64,000 nucleotides of DNA from JANQGH01 sp039177555 (lineage in GTDB: Bacteria; Pseudomonadota; Alphaproteobacteria; DSM-16000; Inquilinaceae), in NCBI GenBank assembly GCA_039177555.1, contig JBCDFV010000014.1, positions 1-64,000 of the forward strand, given 5' to 3'. How positions within the stretch are numbered: the first letter of the stretch is position 1; each line of letters opens with the position of its first letter. The position numbers and the translations under genes are program-made. The notes under the pieces were generated by a model. That model had not been told where the DNA came from, ran no database searches, and saw only the letters and a program-made list of their open reading frames with translations. This document shows positions 1-7,669 of the stretch, one piece after another.

Positions 1-41
1 CGCCATTGAACGGCGCTGAGTTCGTAGCGTTTGGGCATCAT
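1..41 (-). CDS. 5' end of an IS5-family-like transposase, cut by the window edge
   Basis: Reading leftward from 41 there is ATG ATG CCC AAA CGC, giving MMPKRYELSAVQW before the window ends. A start of the form M-x-K-R-Y-E-L-x-x-x-Q-W is typical of IS5-family (DDE) transposase N-termini; that is family knowledge, and only 13 residues are visible. The gene therefore continues to the left of the window. Either of the two adjacent ATG codons could be used. The imperfect inverted repeat just upstream (40-73) would lie at the element end. It could be an intact element or a remnant; the window does not show which. Confidence 0.55.
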   Translation of the reverse strand, partial: MMPKRYELSAVQW

Positions 42-73
42 AGGCCTCCAGACCAGCAAATCTGGAAGCCTAT
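40..73. repeat. Imperfect 13-bp inverted repeat next to the transposase start
   Basis: ATAGGCCTCCAGA is followed after 8 bases by TCTGGAAGCCTAT, which is its reverse complement except at one position. It sits directly upstream of the transposase-like start codon and can form a hairpin covering its leader. It may be part of the insertion-sequence end or a hairpin that limits transposase translation. No target-site duplication can be tested because only one end of the element is inside the window. Confidence 0.5.
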
Positions 74-118
74 GAATCACACATCAAACCCAAACGGAAT
101 CCTGAATGTCGATTGATC

Positions 119-865
119 CTAGAGCTCGGACATGCCGCCATCGACGATGTATTCAGAGCCAGTGACGAAGCTGGCATCGTCGGACAGCAGGAAGCTAGCA
201 ACCGCCGCCACCTCATCGGGCGTGCCAAAACGGCCAAGCGGGACCTGGGCCATGATGTTCGCGCCGAACTCCTCGATCGCCTCTTGGGGAAGTCCGGTTC
301 GGTCGAAGAAACCGGTGCCTATTGGCCCAGGGCTGACGGCATTCACGCGCACCTGACGCGGCGCCAGTTCGCGAGCCAGAGCGCGCGTCAGCGAGCGCAC
401 GGCGCCTTTCGTCGAGGCATAGATCAAAGAGTGGGGCATCCCGAGATCCCTGACCACCGAGGTGTTCAAAACGATCGAACCCCCATCTCGCAAAAGGGGT
501 TCCAACGATTTGGCCTGCAGCAGCGGTCCCCGAACATTGACGGCGAATTGGGCGTCGAATTCGTCGGCCGTCACACCGTCGAGGGCTTGGAACCGGCCGA
601 AACCGGCATTCAGGAATACACCATCCAGGCTGCCCACCGAGGCGCGCACCTCGGCCGCCAATGCGTCACCCGACGTCGGATCGGCGGCGTCATTCTTGAT
701 GATTTCAGCGCCGTTCAACGCCTCCCTAGCCCGCTGAAGGCTCTCGTCCCGACTGCCAGTCACGATTGCCTTGCCGCCGTCAGCCAGGATTCGCTGTGCC
801 GTTGCCAGGCCAATACCGCTGGTACCGCCCGTGATGAGTACCGTCTTGCCGCTGAACCGTGTCAT
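119..865 (-). CDS. SDR family NAD(P)-dependent oxidoreductase
   Basis: A 248-residue classical short-chain dehydrogenase/reductase, a normal length for the family. The N-terminal cofactor motif TGGTSGIG lies at about residues 12-19. The NAG-type motif (LNAGFG) is near 90, the catalytic Ser in VLNTSVV near 137, and the YASTK Tyr/Lys pair near 150. The C-terminus VTGSEYIVDGG is the usual SDR end. An AGAGGA Shine-Dalgarno precedes the ATG at 865. It is cytoplasmic and the substrate is unknown. It diverges from a TetR-type regulator across a 79-base gap with a palindrome, so it is the likely target of that regulator (inference). The stop codon lies close to the insertion-sequence remnant. Confidence 0.9.
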   Translation of the reverse strand: MTRFSGKTVLITGGTSGIGLATAQRILADGGKAIVTGSRDESLQRAREALNGAEIIKNDAADPTSGDALAAEVRASVGSLDGVFLNAGFGRFQALDGVTADEFDAQFAVNVRGPLLQAKSLEPLLRDGGSIVLNTSVVRDLGMPHSLIYASTKGAVRSLTRALARELAPRQVRVNAVSPGPIGTGFFDRTGLPQEAIEEFGANIMAQVPLGRFGTPDEVAAVASFLLSDDASFVTGSEYIVDGGMSEL

Positions 866-904
866 GATCGTTCCTCTACGTGGGTTCCTGTTGGACAGGA
901 TCCG

Positions 905-914
905 ACATATATGT
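905..914. promoter_or_regulatory. Palindromic candidate TetR operator in the divergent SDR/TetR gap
   Basis: ACATATATGT is a perfect 10-base palindrome in an AT-rich patch of the 79-base gap between the divergent SDR gene and the TetR-type gene. On the minus strand, TTGTAA about 17 bases from TCGGAT could be a weak promoter for the SDR gene overlapping this palindrome. The position fits a repressor controlling both genes. The operator role is inference. Confidence 0.4.
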
Positions 915-944
915 ATTGATCGTTACAAAAATAGAGGCTGGTTT

Positions 945-1613
945 ATGCCGGCGGATAAACACACTGTTTGCTCACAAGAGGCAAAGCGCGGCCGGCCGCG
1001 GAGTTTCGACCCCGACCGGACACTTGACATCATCGTCGATGTCTTTTGGGAGAACGGGTATGCGGGAACCTCGTACAAGGCGCTCGTTCGCGCGACCGGC
1101 ATCAACCAGCCATCGCTTTATGCGGCGTTCGGGGACAAGGACGCGCTGTTTGAAAAAGCGCTGGACCGGTACTTCGACCGTTATGGCCGACCGGGCCTGG
1201 CGCCATTGCTTGACCGTGGCGCCGATGCGCCAAGCGTCATAGCTGATTGGTTTCGCGCGGGCGCCGACAACCTCACCGACCGGTCACATCCCGCCGGCTG
1301 TCTGATCGTCGGGACGGTCGGTGAAAGCGGTGGTGACGGGAGGATTGGCCGACACGCGTGCCGTTGCCTGGCGGCGACCGAAACGGCGTTGCGGCAATGC
1401 CTGGAAGATGGCGTTCAGAATGGCAGCATTGCCCAAGGCACCGACGTCGGAGCGCTGGCCCGCGCCCTGACCGTTGCCTGGACTGGAATGGGCATGTTCG
1501 CGCGCTCAGGCGCGAGCCGCGATCAGTTGATCGGTGTCGCCGAGACGATCGTTGGATTGGTGCCGGATGCCAGATCGCCGTCCGAAATAAAACAAGGCCC
1601 CGCCGATGCTTGA
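945..1613 (+). CDS. TetR/AcrR family transcriptional regulator
   Basis: A 222-residue one-domain repressor. The N-terminus carries a TetR helix-turn-helix (residues about 17-60) with KRGRPRSFD, then NGYAGTSYKALVRATGINQPSLYAAFGDKDALF, the standard TetR recognition-helix region. The C-terminal half (DRSHPAGCLIVGTVGE..., LEDGVQNGSI) resembles the TetR_C_16/YxaF-like ligand domain. I chose the ATG at 945 because the reading frame can be extended upstream only into the SDR gene and its promoter. It probably represses the divergent SDR gene in response to an unknown ligand. Its stop codon lies inside the hairpin of a minus-strand terminator. Confidence 0.88.
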   Translation: MPADKHTVCSQEAKRGRPRSFDPDRTLDIIVDVFWENGYAGTSYKALVRATGINQPSLYAAFGDKDALFEKALDRYFDRYGRPGLAPLLDRGADAPSVIADWFRAGADNLTDRSHPAGCLIVGTVGESGGDGRIGRHACRCLAATETALRQCLEDGVQNGSIAQGTDVGALARALTVAWTGMGMFARSGASRDQLIGVAETIVGLVPDARSPSEIKQGPADA

Positions 1614-1627
1614 TCGGTCGGGGCCTT
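1583..1627 (-). terminator. Rho-independent terminator of the small membrane-protein gene
   Basis: Inverted repeat AAGGCCCCG-CCGA / TCGG-TCGGGGCCTT (1594-1627). On the minus strand it is followed by TGTTTTATTTC, a U-rich tail. It ends the minus-strand gene at 1672-1914. The stem overlaps the last codons and stop codon of the convergent TetR gene; no T-run follows on the plus strand. Confidence 0.75.
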
Positions 1628-1671
1628 GCAGGCGGCGCGCAAGCGTCCGAGGCCGGGGACTTGCCTGAACG

Positions 1672-1914
1672 CTACATCGCGGCCGCTTGACCGGGCCATT
1701 CGAAAACCGGCTCGTCGCGGTCTTCCTGCCAATAGTGCACGCCGTGGCGATACTCAAAACTGGCTGGAGGCGCGGCGGCTTCGACAGCTTGCGCTTGAGG
1801 CAACTCTGCCACCACCTCGCCTTGCACTTTGTCTGCAATCGAGAATCCAGCCAAAATAACGCCCCATACGGCCATGCCGGCAATCCAGGACGACCCAAAT
1901 CCGCTGGCGGTCAT
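1672..1914 (-). CDS. Small single-pass membrane protein of unknown function
   Basis: An 80-residue protein. One hydrophobic segment (WIAGMAVWGVILAGFSIAD, about residues 10-27) is followed by a short polar tail rich in Ala, Glu and aromatic residues (FEYRHGVHYWQEDRDEPVFEW). The start at 1914 is chosen over the longer frame because GAGGAGAG lies 4-5 bases before this ATG. An own terminator downstream (1583-1627) supports a separate transcript. I do not recognise a family. The N-terminal anchor would place the tail on one side of the inner membrane. Codon third positions are G/C-rich like the neighbours, which favours a real gene. Confidence 0.6.
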   Translation of the reverse strand: MTASGFGSSWIAGMAVWGVILAGFSIADKVQGEVVAELPQAQAVEAAAPPASFEYRHGVHYWQEDRDEPVFEWPGQAAAM

Positions 1915-2200
1915 CTTTCTCTCCTCAATCGCTGAGACACCCCTCAGCACGATACGTATCGCTTCGATATATTTCCGACAGAGTACGAAATGGGCATGGT
2001 CGGCCGGAATACAAGCGTCGTCGCATAATCGTGATCAGGGCTGGGTATGGCGCCCGCCGACATGCCTACCCCGGCGGTCTGGTTGCCGTGAGTGCCTGGT
2101 GGTCGCCGCGACGATTATCGGAACGACGCCAAGGGCGACGGCGGTTCGCGATCGGGATGTTCCGAGCAGGAAGCTAGGGTGGGTGTCGAATTGCTTTGGC

Positions 2201-2275
2201 TGGCTGGGGCGGCAGGGATCGAACCTGCGAATGGCGGTACCAAAAACCGCTGCCTTACCACTTGGCTACGCCCCA
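2201..2275 (-). tRNA. tRNA-Gln (anticodon UUG)
   Basis: On the minus strand the 7-bp acceptor stem is TGGGGCG/CGCCCCA. The D arm contains AGCCAAGTGGTAAGGC. The anticodon stem-loop is GCGGT-TTTTGGT-ACCGC, with TTG at positions 34-36, and the T arm reads GCAGGTTCGATCCCTGC. Discriminator base G is as expected for tRNA-Gln. The 3' CCA is encoded (2201-2203). It is a stand-alone gene between the small membrane protein and the Sel1 protein. Confidence 0.95.
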
Positions 2276-2443
2276 ACAGGCGCGGCACACTAGCGATATC
2301 GGTTGCGATCGGCAACACGCTGTTGGGCAATCCGGCAAACGCGTTGTGACGAACCCGGCGCTGGTCTAGTTTGCCTTCTCCAGATAGCGCTTATGGAAGA
2401 GTCCTCATGCGGCAAGCGCGCGCAACCGGTCAAGGCTTTGGCG

Positions 2444-4291
2444 ATGGCTGACGACACAACCGAATCCGGCGAGTCCGGCGGCTCCAGCGGGGAATCGGGC
2501 AACGTATCGGCGGCCGACTTTCTGGCTGCGTTGCAGCGAATCCAGAATCGGCTGGATCGCATCGAATCCCATCTGGACACCCAGCAAGACCAGCTGCGCC
2601 AGGTGTTGGACCGTCCGACACCGTCGCTGGTCTATGATGAAAACGTCGAAACCCGCGAGCCCGACCTGTTGGCCGACACGAGCGAACGGACGCCGACGGA
2701 ACCCCCGGAAAACCAGACGGTAAGCCCGCCGCCGGAGCCGCCCCAAGAGCCCCAGCAGGAGCCCTCGCAGGACGAGGACCCGGCGCTTGACCTATTGCTC
2801 GCAGACGGTTCGGACAATGCAGATGAGATCGTCGCACCGAGCCGCAGCCGACCGCGCCGGCGCTTCAGTACCGCAGCGATCGCCTGGATCATCATCGGCC
2901 TGCTTGTTGTCGTAGGCGGCGTCTACATCGCAACCGACGAGGACCGCAATCAGCGCCTGTTCGGTTGGCTGCGCGGCGAACCCGACACGCTGTCGATGAG
3001 TGCGACCGACGAAAGCGCCGTTATGGCAGCGCCAGGGACGGGCCAGCCACAGGCAGGCACGGACGCTGCGGGCGGACAGACAGATCAAGGTGCCGATACT
3101 GAAACCCCGGGCGCGCAGGCGCCATCCTCTACGGAACAGCAGACACCCGGTGAGACCGGCGCTGAACGGCCCGACGCATCGGCGGCCGGGCAACGCGAGC
3201 CGCAAGGGCCCGACCAGTCGCAACAGGATCGGCCGGTCGCGACGGCGGATGAGCAGCCTCGAACACCGGACCAGTTCCAGCAGGACCAGCCCGCAGAGCA
3301 GACCAGCGAACAGGCGAGCGAGGACGAGATCGTCGTCGAAGAAGTCGTCGTGGAAGAGACTGTTGTCGAAGAAGTTGCCGACGAAGCGGTAGTCGTCGAG
3401 GAAGTTGTCGACGAAGTGGTCGTCGTCGAGGAAGAGCCACTGGTCGATGAGGATCTGGCACCGCTGCCGCCCGGCGCGGCCTCGGAGGTTCGTCTTCTGG
3501 CCGATGCCGCGTTGCGGGGCGATGCCCCGGCACAGCAAGAGCTGGGGTCGCGCTACGCCGAAGGCGTCGGTGTCGAGCAAAGCTATGAACGCGCCTATTA
3601 CTGGTTCGGCCAGGCCGCTGAGCAGGGTGTGGTTGACGCGATCTATAATCTTGGGGTGATGAACGATCGGGGCCTGGGCACGGAACGCAACCAGGAACAG
3701 GCATTCGGCCTGTTTCTGCGGGCCGCTGAGGCCGGCCACCCGCGTGCACAGCTGGCAACCGGCCTCAGCTATGCGCAGGGCAGCGGGGTGGAGCCGAATC
3801 TGACGCTCGCCACCCAGTGGCTTCAAGCAGCCAGCGCCAGCGGCAACCCACGCGGGGCCTTTTATATGGGTCGGCTTTTCGAACGCGGCATCGACGGCGC
3901 CCCGGACCTGGCGGCGGCCGCCGGCTGGTACCGGATTGCCGCGGACGCCGGCGACAACGATGCCGCCCGCGCCCTGGAACGGCTGATCGGCCAGGATGGC
4001 GACGGGCCGCTGTCGGCCGTCACCTCGCCGGGCGATCGCGTCCCGCTGCCGGAGACGCTGCCGACGCCGGTTGCGGCCGGCGCAGCAGAGCCCGTCGATC
4101 GCGAGGGCATTCGCGAGATCCAGACCCTGTTGAGCGCGCTTGGTTTCTCACCCGGACCGGCCGACGGCATCATGGGCAACCGCACGCGCAGCGCGATCCA
4201 GGCCTATCAGCGATTGGTCGGAACGCCGGTTACGGGCGAGGCGGACACCCAGCTGCTGGCCCGACTGCGCGAGGCGGCAAGCGAGGAGTAG
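2444..4291 (+). CDS. Membrane-anchored Sel1-repeat protein with C-terminal peptidoglycan-binding domain
   Basis: About 615 residues. An acidic, proline-rich, probably cytoplasmic N-terminal part contains a short coiled segment (LQRIQNRLDRIESHLDTQ). A single transmembrane segment (AAIAWIIIGLLVVVGGVYIA, about 144-163) follows. Next come a low-complexity Gln/Pro/Glu linker and a striking Val/Glu stretch (about 295-337). Three to four Sel1/TPR-like repeats (about 350-518; signatures such as YAEGVGVEQSYERAYYWFGQAAEQG) precede a PG_binding_1 domain (about 553-609; QTLLSALGFSPGPADGIMGNRTRSAIQAYQ). This is the layout of an envelope or cell-cycle scaffold whose periplasmic end binds peptidoglycan (family knowledge plus inference). 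An ATG at 2393 in the same frame is an alternative start; AAGG 8 bases before 2444 decided my choice. Confidence 0.8.
   Translation: MADDTTESGESGGSSGESGNVSAADFLAALQRIQNRLDRIESHLDTQQDQLRQVLDRPTPSLVYDENVETREPDLLADTSERTPTEPPENQTVSPPPEPPQEPQQEPSQDEDPALDLLLADGSDNADEIVAPSRSRPRRRFSTAAIAWIIIGLLVVVGGVYIATDEDRNQRLFGWLRGEPDTLSMSATDESAVMAAPGTGQPQAGTDAAGGQTDQGADTETPGAQAPSSTEQQTPGETGAERPDASAAGQREPQGPDQSQQDRPVATADEQPRTPDQFQQDQPAEQTSEQASEDEIVVEEVVVEETVVEEVADEAVVVEEVVDEVVVVEEEPLVDEDLAPLPPGAASEVRLLADAALRGDAPAQQELGSRYAEGVGVEQSYERAYYWFGQAAEQGVVDAIYNLGVMNDRGLGTERNQEQAFGLFLRAAEAGHPRAQLATGLSYAQGSGVEPNLTLATQWLQAASASGNPRGAFYMGRLFERGIDGAPDLAAAAGWYRIAADAGDNDAARALERLIGQDGDGPLSAVTSPGDRVPLPETLPTPVAAGAAEPVDREGIREIQTLLSALGFSPGPADGIMGNRTRSAIQAYQRLVGTPVTGEADTQLLARLREAASEE
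3328..3446 (+). repeat. Degenerate Val/Glu-coding repeat inside the Sel1 protein gene
   Basis: A run built mostly of GTC, GTT, GTG, GAA and GAG codons encodes alternating VV-EE blocks (EIVVEEVVVEETVVEE, then AVVVEEVVDEVVVVEEE). GTCGTCGAAGAA-like units recur with synonymous changes. It separates the variable linker from the Sel1 repeats. Such a tract is prone to slippage and could vary in length between strains. Confidence 0.7.
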
Positions 4292-4303
4292 CGGGCGGCC
4301 GGC

Positions 4304-5998
4304 CTACGGGTCCGGCGCGTGGCCGGGGCGCGATCGGCGGATTGCCGCGCTGAGTAAAATCACCGGTAAGACGCCGACGGCAACGATGGTCAATGCGGCG
4401 GTCGAGGCTTCGGCCAGTCTTTCGTCGGACGCCAGGCGATAGACCCTGATCGCCAGCGTGTCGAAGTTGAAAGGCCGCACGATCAGGGTGGCCGGCAACT
4501 CCTTCATCACGTCGACGAAGACCAGCAGCGCGGCCGTCAGAATCCCCCCGCGCATGATCGGCGCGTGAACCCGCAACAGCGTGCCCCGAGGCCCCTGCCC
4601 CAACGAGCGCGAGGCGTGGTCCATCGCCGGGCTGATCTTGCCCAGGCTGGCCTCGATCGTGTTGTAGGACACGGCCAGGAAGCGGACCAGATAGGCGAAA
4701 ACCAGGGCCGCGATGGTGCCTGTCAGAATGAGGCCCGTCGAGAGGCCAAATGTCCGCTGCATGAAGGCGTCTAGCGCGTTGTCGAAGCCGGCAAACGGGA
4801 TCAACACGCCGACGGCGATGACGGACCCCGGCACCGCATAGCCCATCGATGCGGTGCGAACCGCAAACCGGCTTATCCGCGTCGGGTTCAACCGCACGCT
4901 GTAGGCTAGCAGGGTGGCGACCACAATCGCCACGGCGGCCGTAACGCTCGCCAGGATCAGGCTGTGCCAGGCGAACTGTGTAAAGCCCCGGCCCCATGTC
5001 GCATCGCCCTCGATCAGGGCGTAGTCAAGCAGCACGCTGGCGGGCAGGACGAACCCCAAGATCAGCGGCAGGCTGCAACTCACACTCGCAAGCACCGCCT
5101 TCCAGCCGCGCAGCGGGCGTGGATTGATCCGCCGGTAGCGGCCGGTGGTGTGGTGGTACTTCGCCCGGCCGCGGGCGCGCCTTTCGATCACCAGTAGGGC
5201 CGCGACGAAGATCATCATGAAGGCCGCCAGTTGGGCCGCCGCCACCGGCTCGCCCATACCGAACCAGGTCCGGTAGATCCCGGTGGCGAAGGTCGGCACG
5301 CCGAAATACTCCACGGTACCGTAGTCGGCGATCGCCTCCATCAACACCAACGCCAGCCCAGCGGCGATCGCGGGCCGGGCCAAAGGCAAGGCAACGGAAA
5401 AGAAGCTGCGAACCGGGCCGCGACCGAGCGTCCGGCTGACCTCCAACACGCAAATCGACTGTTCCAGGAACGCGGCGCGCGTCAGCAAATAAACGTACGG
5501 ATAGAGCGCCAGCGACATCATCACGATAGCGCCTTCCAGCGACCGAATGCGCGGGAACCAGTAGTCGCGGGCGCCCCAGCCGAACATATCCCTTAACGCG
5601 CTTTGCACCGGACCGGCGAATTCCAGCAGATCCGTGAAGACATAGGCCATGACATAGGCCGGCACGGCGAGCGGTAGCAGGAGTGCCCATTCCAGAATGC
5701 GGCTGCCGGGAAACCGGTGCATGGTGACCAGCCAGGCCGTCGTCACCCCCATCGACCCGGCCAGCACCGAAACACCGACAATCAGCAGCACTGTATTCAC
5801 GATGTAGGTCGGCAGAACGGTCGACGCCAAGTGATCCCAGGCACCGCCCGTGTCCTGAAAAACGCGGCTGACGACGATCAGGACAGGCAGCGCGACCAAG
5901 AACGCGACCGTTAGAGCTACCGCCGTCCAGCCGTTCCATCGCGGCCGCACGCGTTTCAGGGGGCTGGCTTGTAACTCTATCGTCAAGGTTCGGACCAC
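4304..5998 (-). CDS. ABC transporter permease of the iron(III)/FbpB type, two fused permease domains
   Basis: A 564-residue polytopic protein made of two binding-protein-dependent permease (MetI-like) halves, as in FbpB/SfuB-type ferric-ion importers. Each half carries an EAA-loop-like motif that contacts the ATPase: SRTLGRGPVRSFFSVALPLARPAI-like near residue 195-215 and SRSLGQGPRGTLLRVHAPIMRGG-like near 460-480. Some 12 hydrophobic segments are visible. The start is the GTG at 5998. No ATP-binding or periplasmic-binding subunit lies next to it, which is odd for this family: the partners must be elsewhere. The substrate could be iron(III) or another small ligand such as thiamine; ferric iron is the more common call. 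Confidence 0.82.
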   Translation of the reverse strand: MVRTLTIELQASPLKRVRPRWNGWTAVALTVAFLVALPVLIVVSRVFQDTGGAWDHLASTVLPTYIVNTVLLIVGVSVLAGSMGVTTAWLVTMHRFPGSRILEWALLLPLAVPAYVMAYVFTDLLEFAGPVQSALRDMFGWGARDYWFPRIRSLEGAIVMMSLALYPYVYLLTRAAFLEQSICVLEVSRTLGRGPVRSFFSVALPLARPAIAAGLALVLMEAIADYGTVEYFGVPTFATGIYRTWFGMGEPVAAAQLAAFMMIFVAALLVIERRARGRAKYHHTTGRYRRINPRPLRGWKAVLASVSCSLPLILGFVLPASVLLDYALIEGDATWGRGFTQFAWHSLILASVTAAVAIVVATLLAYSVRLNPTRISRFAVRTASMGYAVPGSVIAVGVLIPFAGFDNALDAFMQRTFGLSTGLILTGTIAALVFAYLVRFLAVSYNTIEASLGKISPAMDHASRSLGQGPRGTLLRVHAPIMRGGILTAALLVFVDVMKELPATLIVRPFNFDTLAIRVYRLASDERLAEASTAALTIVAVGVLPVILLSAAIRRSRPGHAPDP

Positions 5999-6010
5999 TA
6001 TGGGGAGATC

Positions 6011-6037
6011 GGCCGGTCTCTAGGCCAGAGACCGGCC
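6011..6037. other. Perfect 11-bp hairpin between two minus-strand genes
   Basis: GGCCGGTCTCT, 5-base loop, AGAGACCGGCC. It lies between the dienelactone-hydrolase-like gene (upstream) and the permease gene (downstream) on the minus strand. Neither side has a T-run, so it is not a standard intrinsic terminator. It may be a Rho-independent-like end without a tail, an mRNA-stabilising hairpin or a protein site. Confidence 0.5.
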
Positions 6038-6127
6038 GCAACCCCACCAAATACGCTCAATCAATTTGCGGCCCGTGACCCTAGTGCGAATGACTTGCAA
6101 ATGCAATTGAGCCGCACCGAGGCGAAA

Positions 6128-6904
6128 CTAGCTGCCGATCGTTTCCTGCAAGAATGCCAGCGTACGCCGCCAGGCGAGCTGGGCGTCCTCATTGTCATAG
6201 GCGGCACTGGTTGGATTGGCGAAGGCGTGATCCGCGTCGTAGGTGTGCAGATCGTGGTCGGCGCCGACCGCTTCGAGCGCGCCTTGGAAGCCCGCGACCA
6301 TATCGGTGTTGATGAACTGGTCCTGGCTGCCGAAATGGCCCAGCACCGGGCTTTGCAGCGAGGCCAGCGCGTCCGGGTCGCCGGGTACACGGCCGTAATA
6401 GATGATGGTCCCATCGACGGGCGTCGCCAGCGAGGCCTGCAGCGACCAGCCGCCGCCGAAGCACCAGCCGACCGTGGCGACCTTACCGTTGGTCAGATCG
6501 CTTTGCCGCAGCCAGTCGATCCAGCCGACCAGCGTTTCGATGGCCTCGCCTTCTTCGACGGCGGCGACTTGGGCCTGCGCGTCCTGAGGCGTTTCGGCGA
6601 CGTCTCCGTCCATCAGATCGACGGCGAGCGCCACGTAACCCTGGTTTGCCAGTTCCGCCGCGACCGCGCGGATTTGGTCGTTCAGACCCCACCATTCATG
6701 GATCAGCAGCACCGCACCGGCCGGCGTCTGAGCCGGCACCGCCAGCGAGCCGCTGACCATTCGGCCGCTGGGCAGGTCCAGCGAGACGGTTTCAAGACCC
6801 TGGGCGACGGCCTGGCGCAGGATCGGGTCGGCGAGTACGGCCGCCAAGGGCAATCCGGCGACGGCGCCGGTGGCGGATTTCAGGACGGTGCGGCGTTGAA
6901 GCAT
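6128..6904 (-). CDS. Dienelactone hydrolase family protein with signal peptide
   Basis: 258 residues. The N-terminus MLQRRTVLKSATGAVAGLPLAAV is a Tat-like signal (RRTVLK, hydrophobic stretch), so the protein is likely exported. The body is a dienelactone-hydrolase alpha/beta fold: LIHEWWGLND (oxyanion region), the nucleophile region ATVGWCFGGGW with Cys as nucleophile near residue 157, Asp in GSQDQFI and His in DADHAFAN. The Cys-Asp-His triad is as known for this family. It would hydrolyse an ester or lactone in the periplasm; the substrate is unknown. The gene is transcribed toward the permease gene, with a hairpin between, so co-transcription is possible but unproven. Confidence 0.87.
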   Translation of the reverse strand: MLQRRTVLKSATGAVAGLPLAAVLADPILRQAVAQGLETVSLDLPSGRMVSGSLAVPAQTPAGAVLLIHEWWGLNDQIRAVAAELANQGYVALAVDLMDGDVAETPQDAQAQVAAVEEGEAIETLVGWIDWLRQSDLTNGKVATVGWCFGGGWSLQASLATPVDGTIIYYGRVPGDPDALASLQSPVLGHFGSQDQFINTDMVAGFQGALEAVGADHDLHTYDADHAFANPTSAAYDNEDAQLAWRRTLAFLQETIGS

Positions 6905-6958
6905 CGGATGTCTCCCAATAGAGCGTCGGGGAAGGCGAACGCCAACACAGCAAAACGG

Positions 6959-7609
6959 CTATTTGGTGCCGAACATGCGGTCGCCGGCGTCGCCCAGTCC
7001 GGGAAGAATATAGGCGTGATCGTTCAGTTCGCGATCTAACGAGGCCGTGAACACGCGGACGTCCGGATGGGCGGCATGCACGGTCCGAACGCCCTCCGGC
7101 GCCGATACCAACGCCATGAAGCGGATGCGCTGGTCCGGCACGCCATGCTTGTTCAAGACGTCGATGGCGTGCACCGCCGAGTTGCCGGTCGCCAGCATAG
7201 GGTCGACCAGGATGAAGATGCGGTCCTCAGCCTTAGGCAGCTTGACCAGATACTCCACCGGCATCTTGGTCTCCGGGTCGCGATAGAGCCCGATATGACC
7301 CTCGCGCGCCGACGGGATCAGCTCGTGCAAGCCCTCGACCATGCCGATGCCGGCCCGCAGGATCGAGACGATGGCCACCTTCTTGCCGGCCAGCACCGGC
7401 GCGTCCATTTCCTCCAGCGGCGTGCGGATGCGCTTGGTGGTCAGCGGCAGATCGTCGGTGATCTCGTAACCCATCAGCAGCGCGATCTCGCGCAAGAGGC
7501 TGCGGAACCCCATGGTCGACCGCCCCTCGTCACGCATGTGGGTCAGCTTATGTTGGATCAGGGGATGGTCGATGATGAACAGGTTTGGGTGGGCGTCGAG
7601 TTGCTTCAT
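6959..7609 (-). CDS. upp: Uracil phosphoribosyltransferase
   Basis: 216 residues, close to the usual 208-210. It makes UMP from uracil and PRPP (pyrimidine salvage, cytoplasm). Recognised motifs are SILRAGIGMVEG, the PRPP-binding loop LVDPMLATGNSA near residue 130-142, and the uracil-binding C-terminus HAYILPGLGDAGDRMFGT. It diverges from the MFS transporter gene with a 60-base gap. No strong ribosome site precedes the ATG. In other bacteria upp often sits with a uracil permease; the neighbour here is a drug-type exporter instead. Confidence 0.97.
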   Translation of the reverse strand: MKQLDAHPNLFIIDHPLIQHKLTHMRDEGRSTMGFRSLLREIALLMGYEITDDLPLTTKRIRTPLEEMDAPVLAGKKVAIVSILRAGIGMVEGLHELIPSAREGHIGLYRDPETKMPVEYLVKLPKAEDRIFILVDPMLATGNSAVHAIDVLNKHGVPDQRIRFMALVSAPEGVRTVHAAHPDVRVFTASLDRELNDHAYILPGLGDAGDRMFGTK

Positions 7610-7669
7610 CGGTGTCGTTGACCTTCGATTGGGTTATCGTTTTTTGCGCGCAGTGAAGAAAGGACGGGC

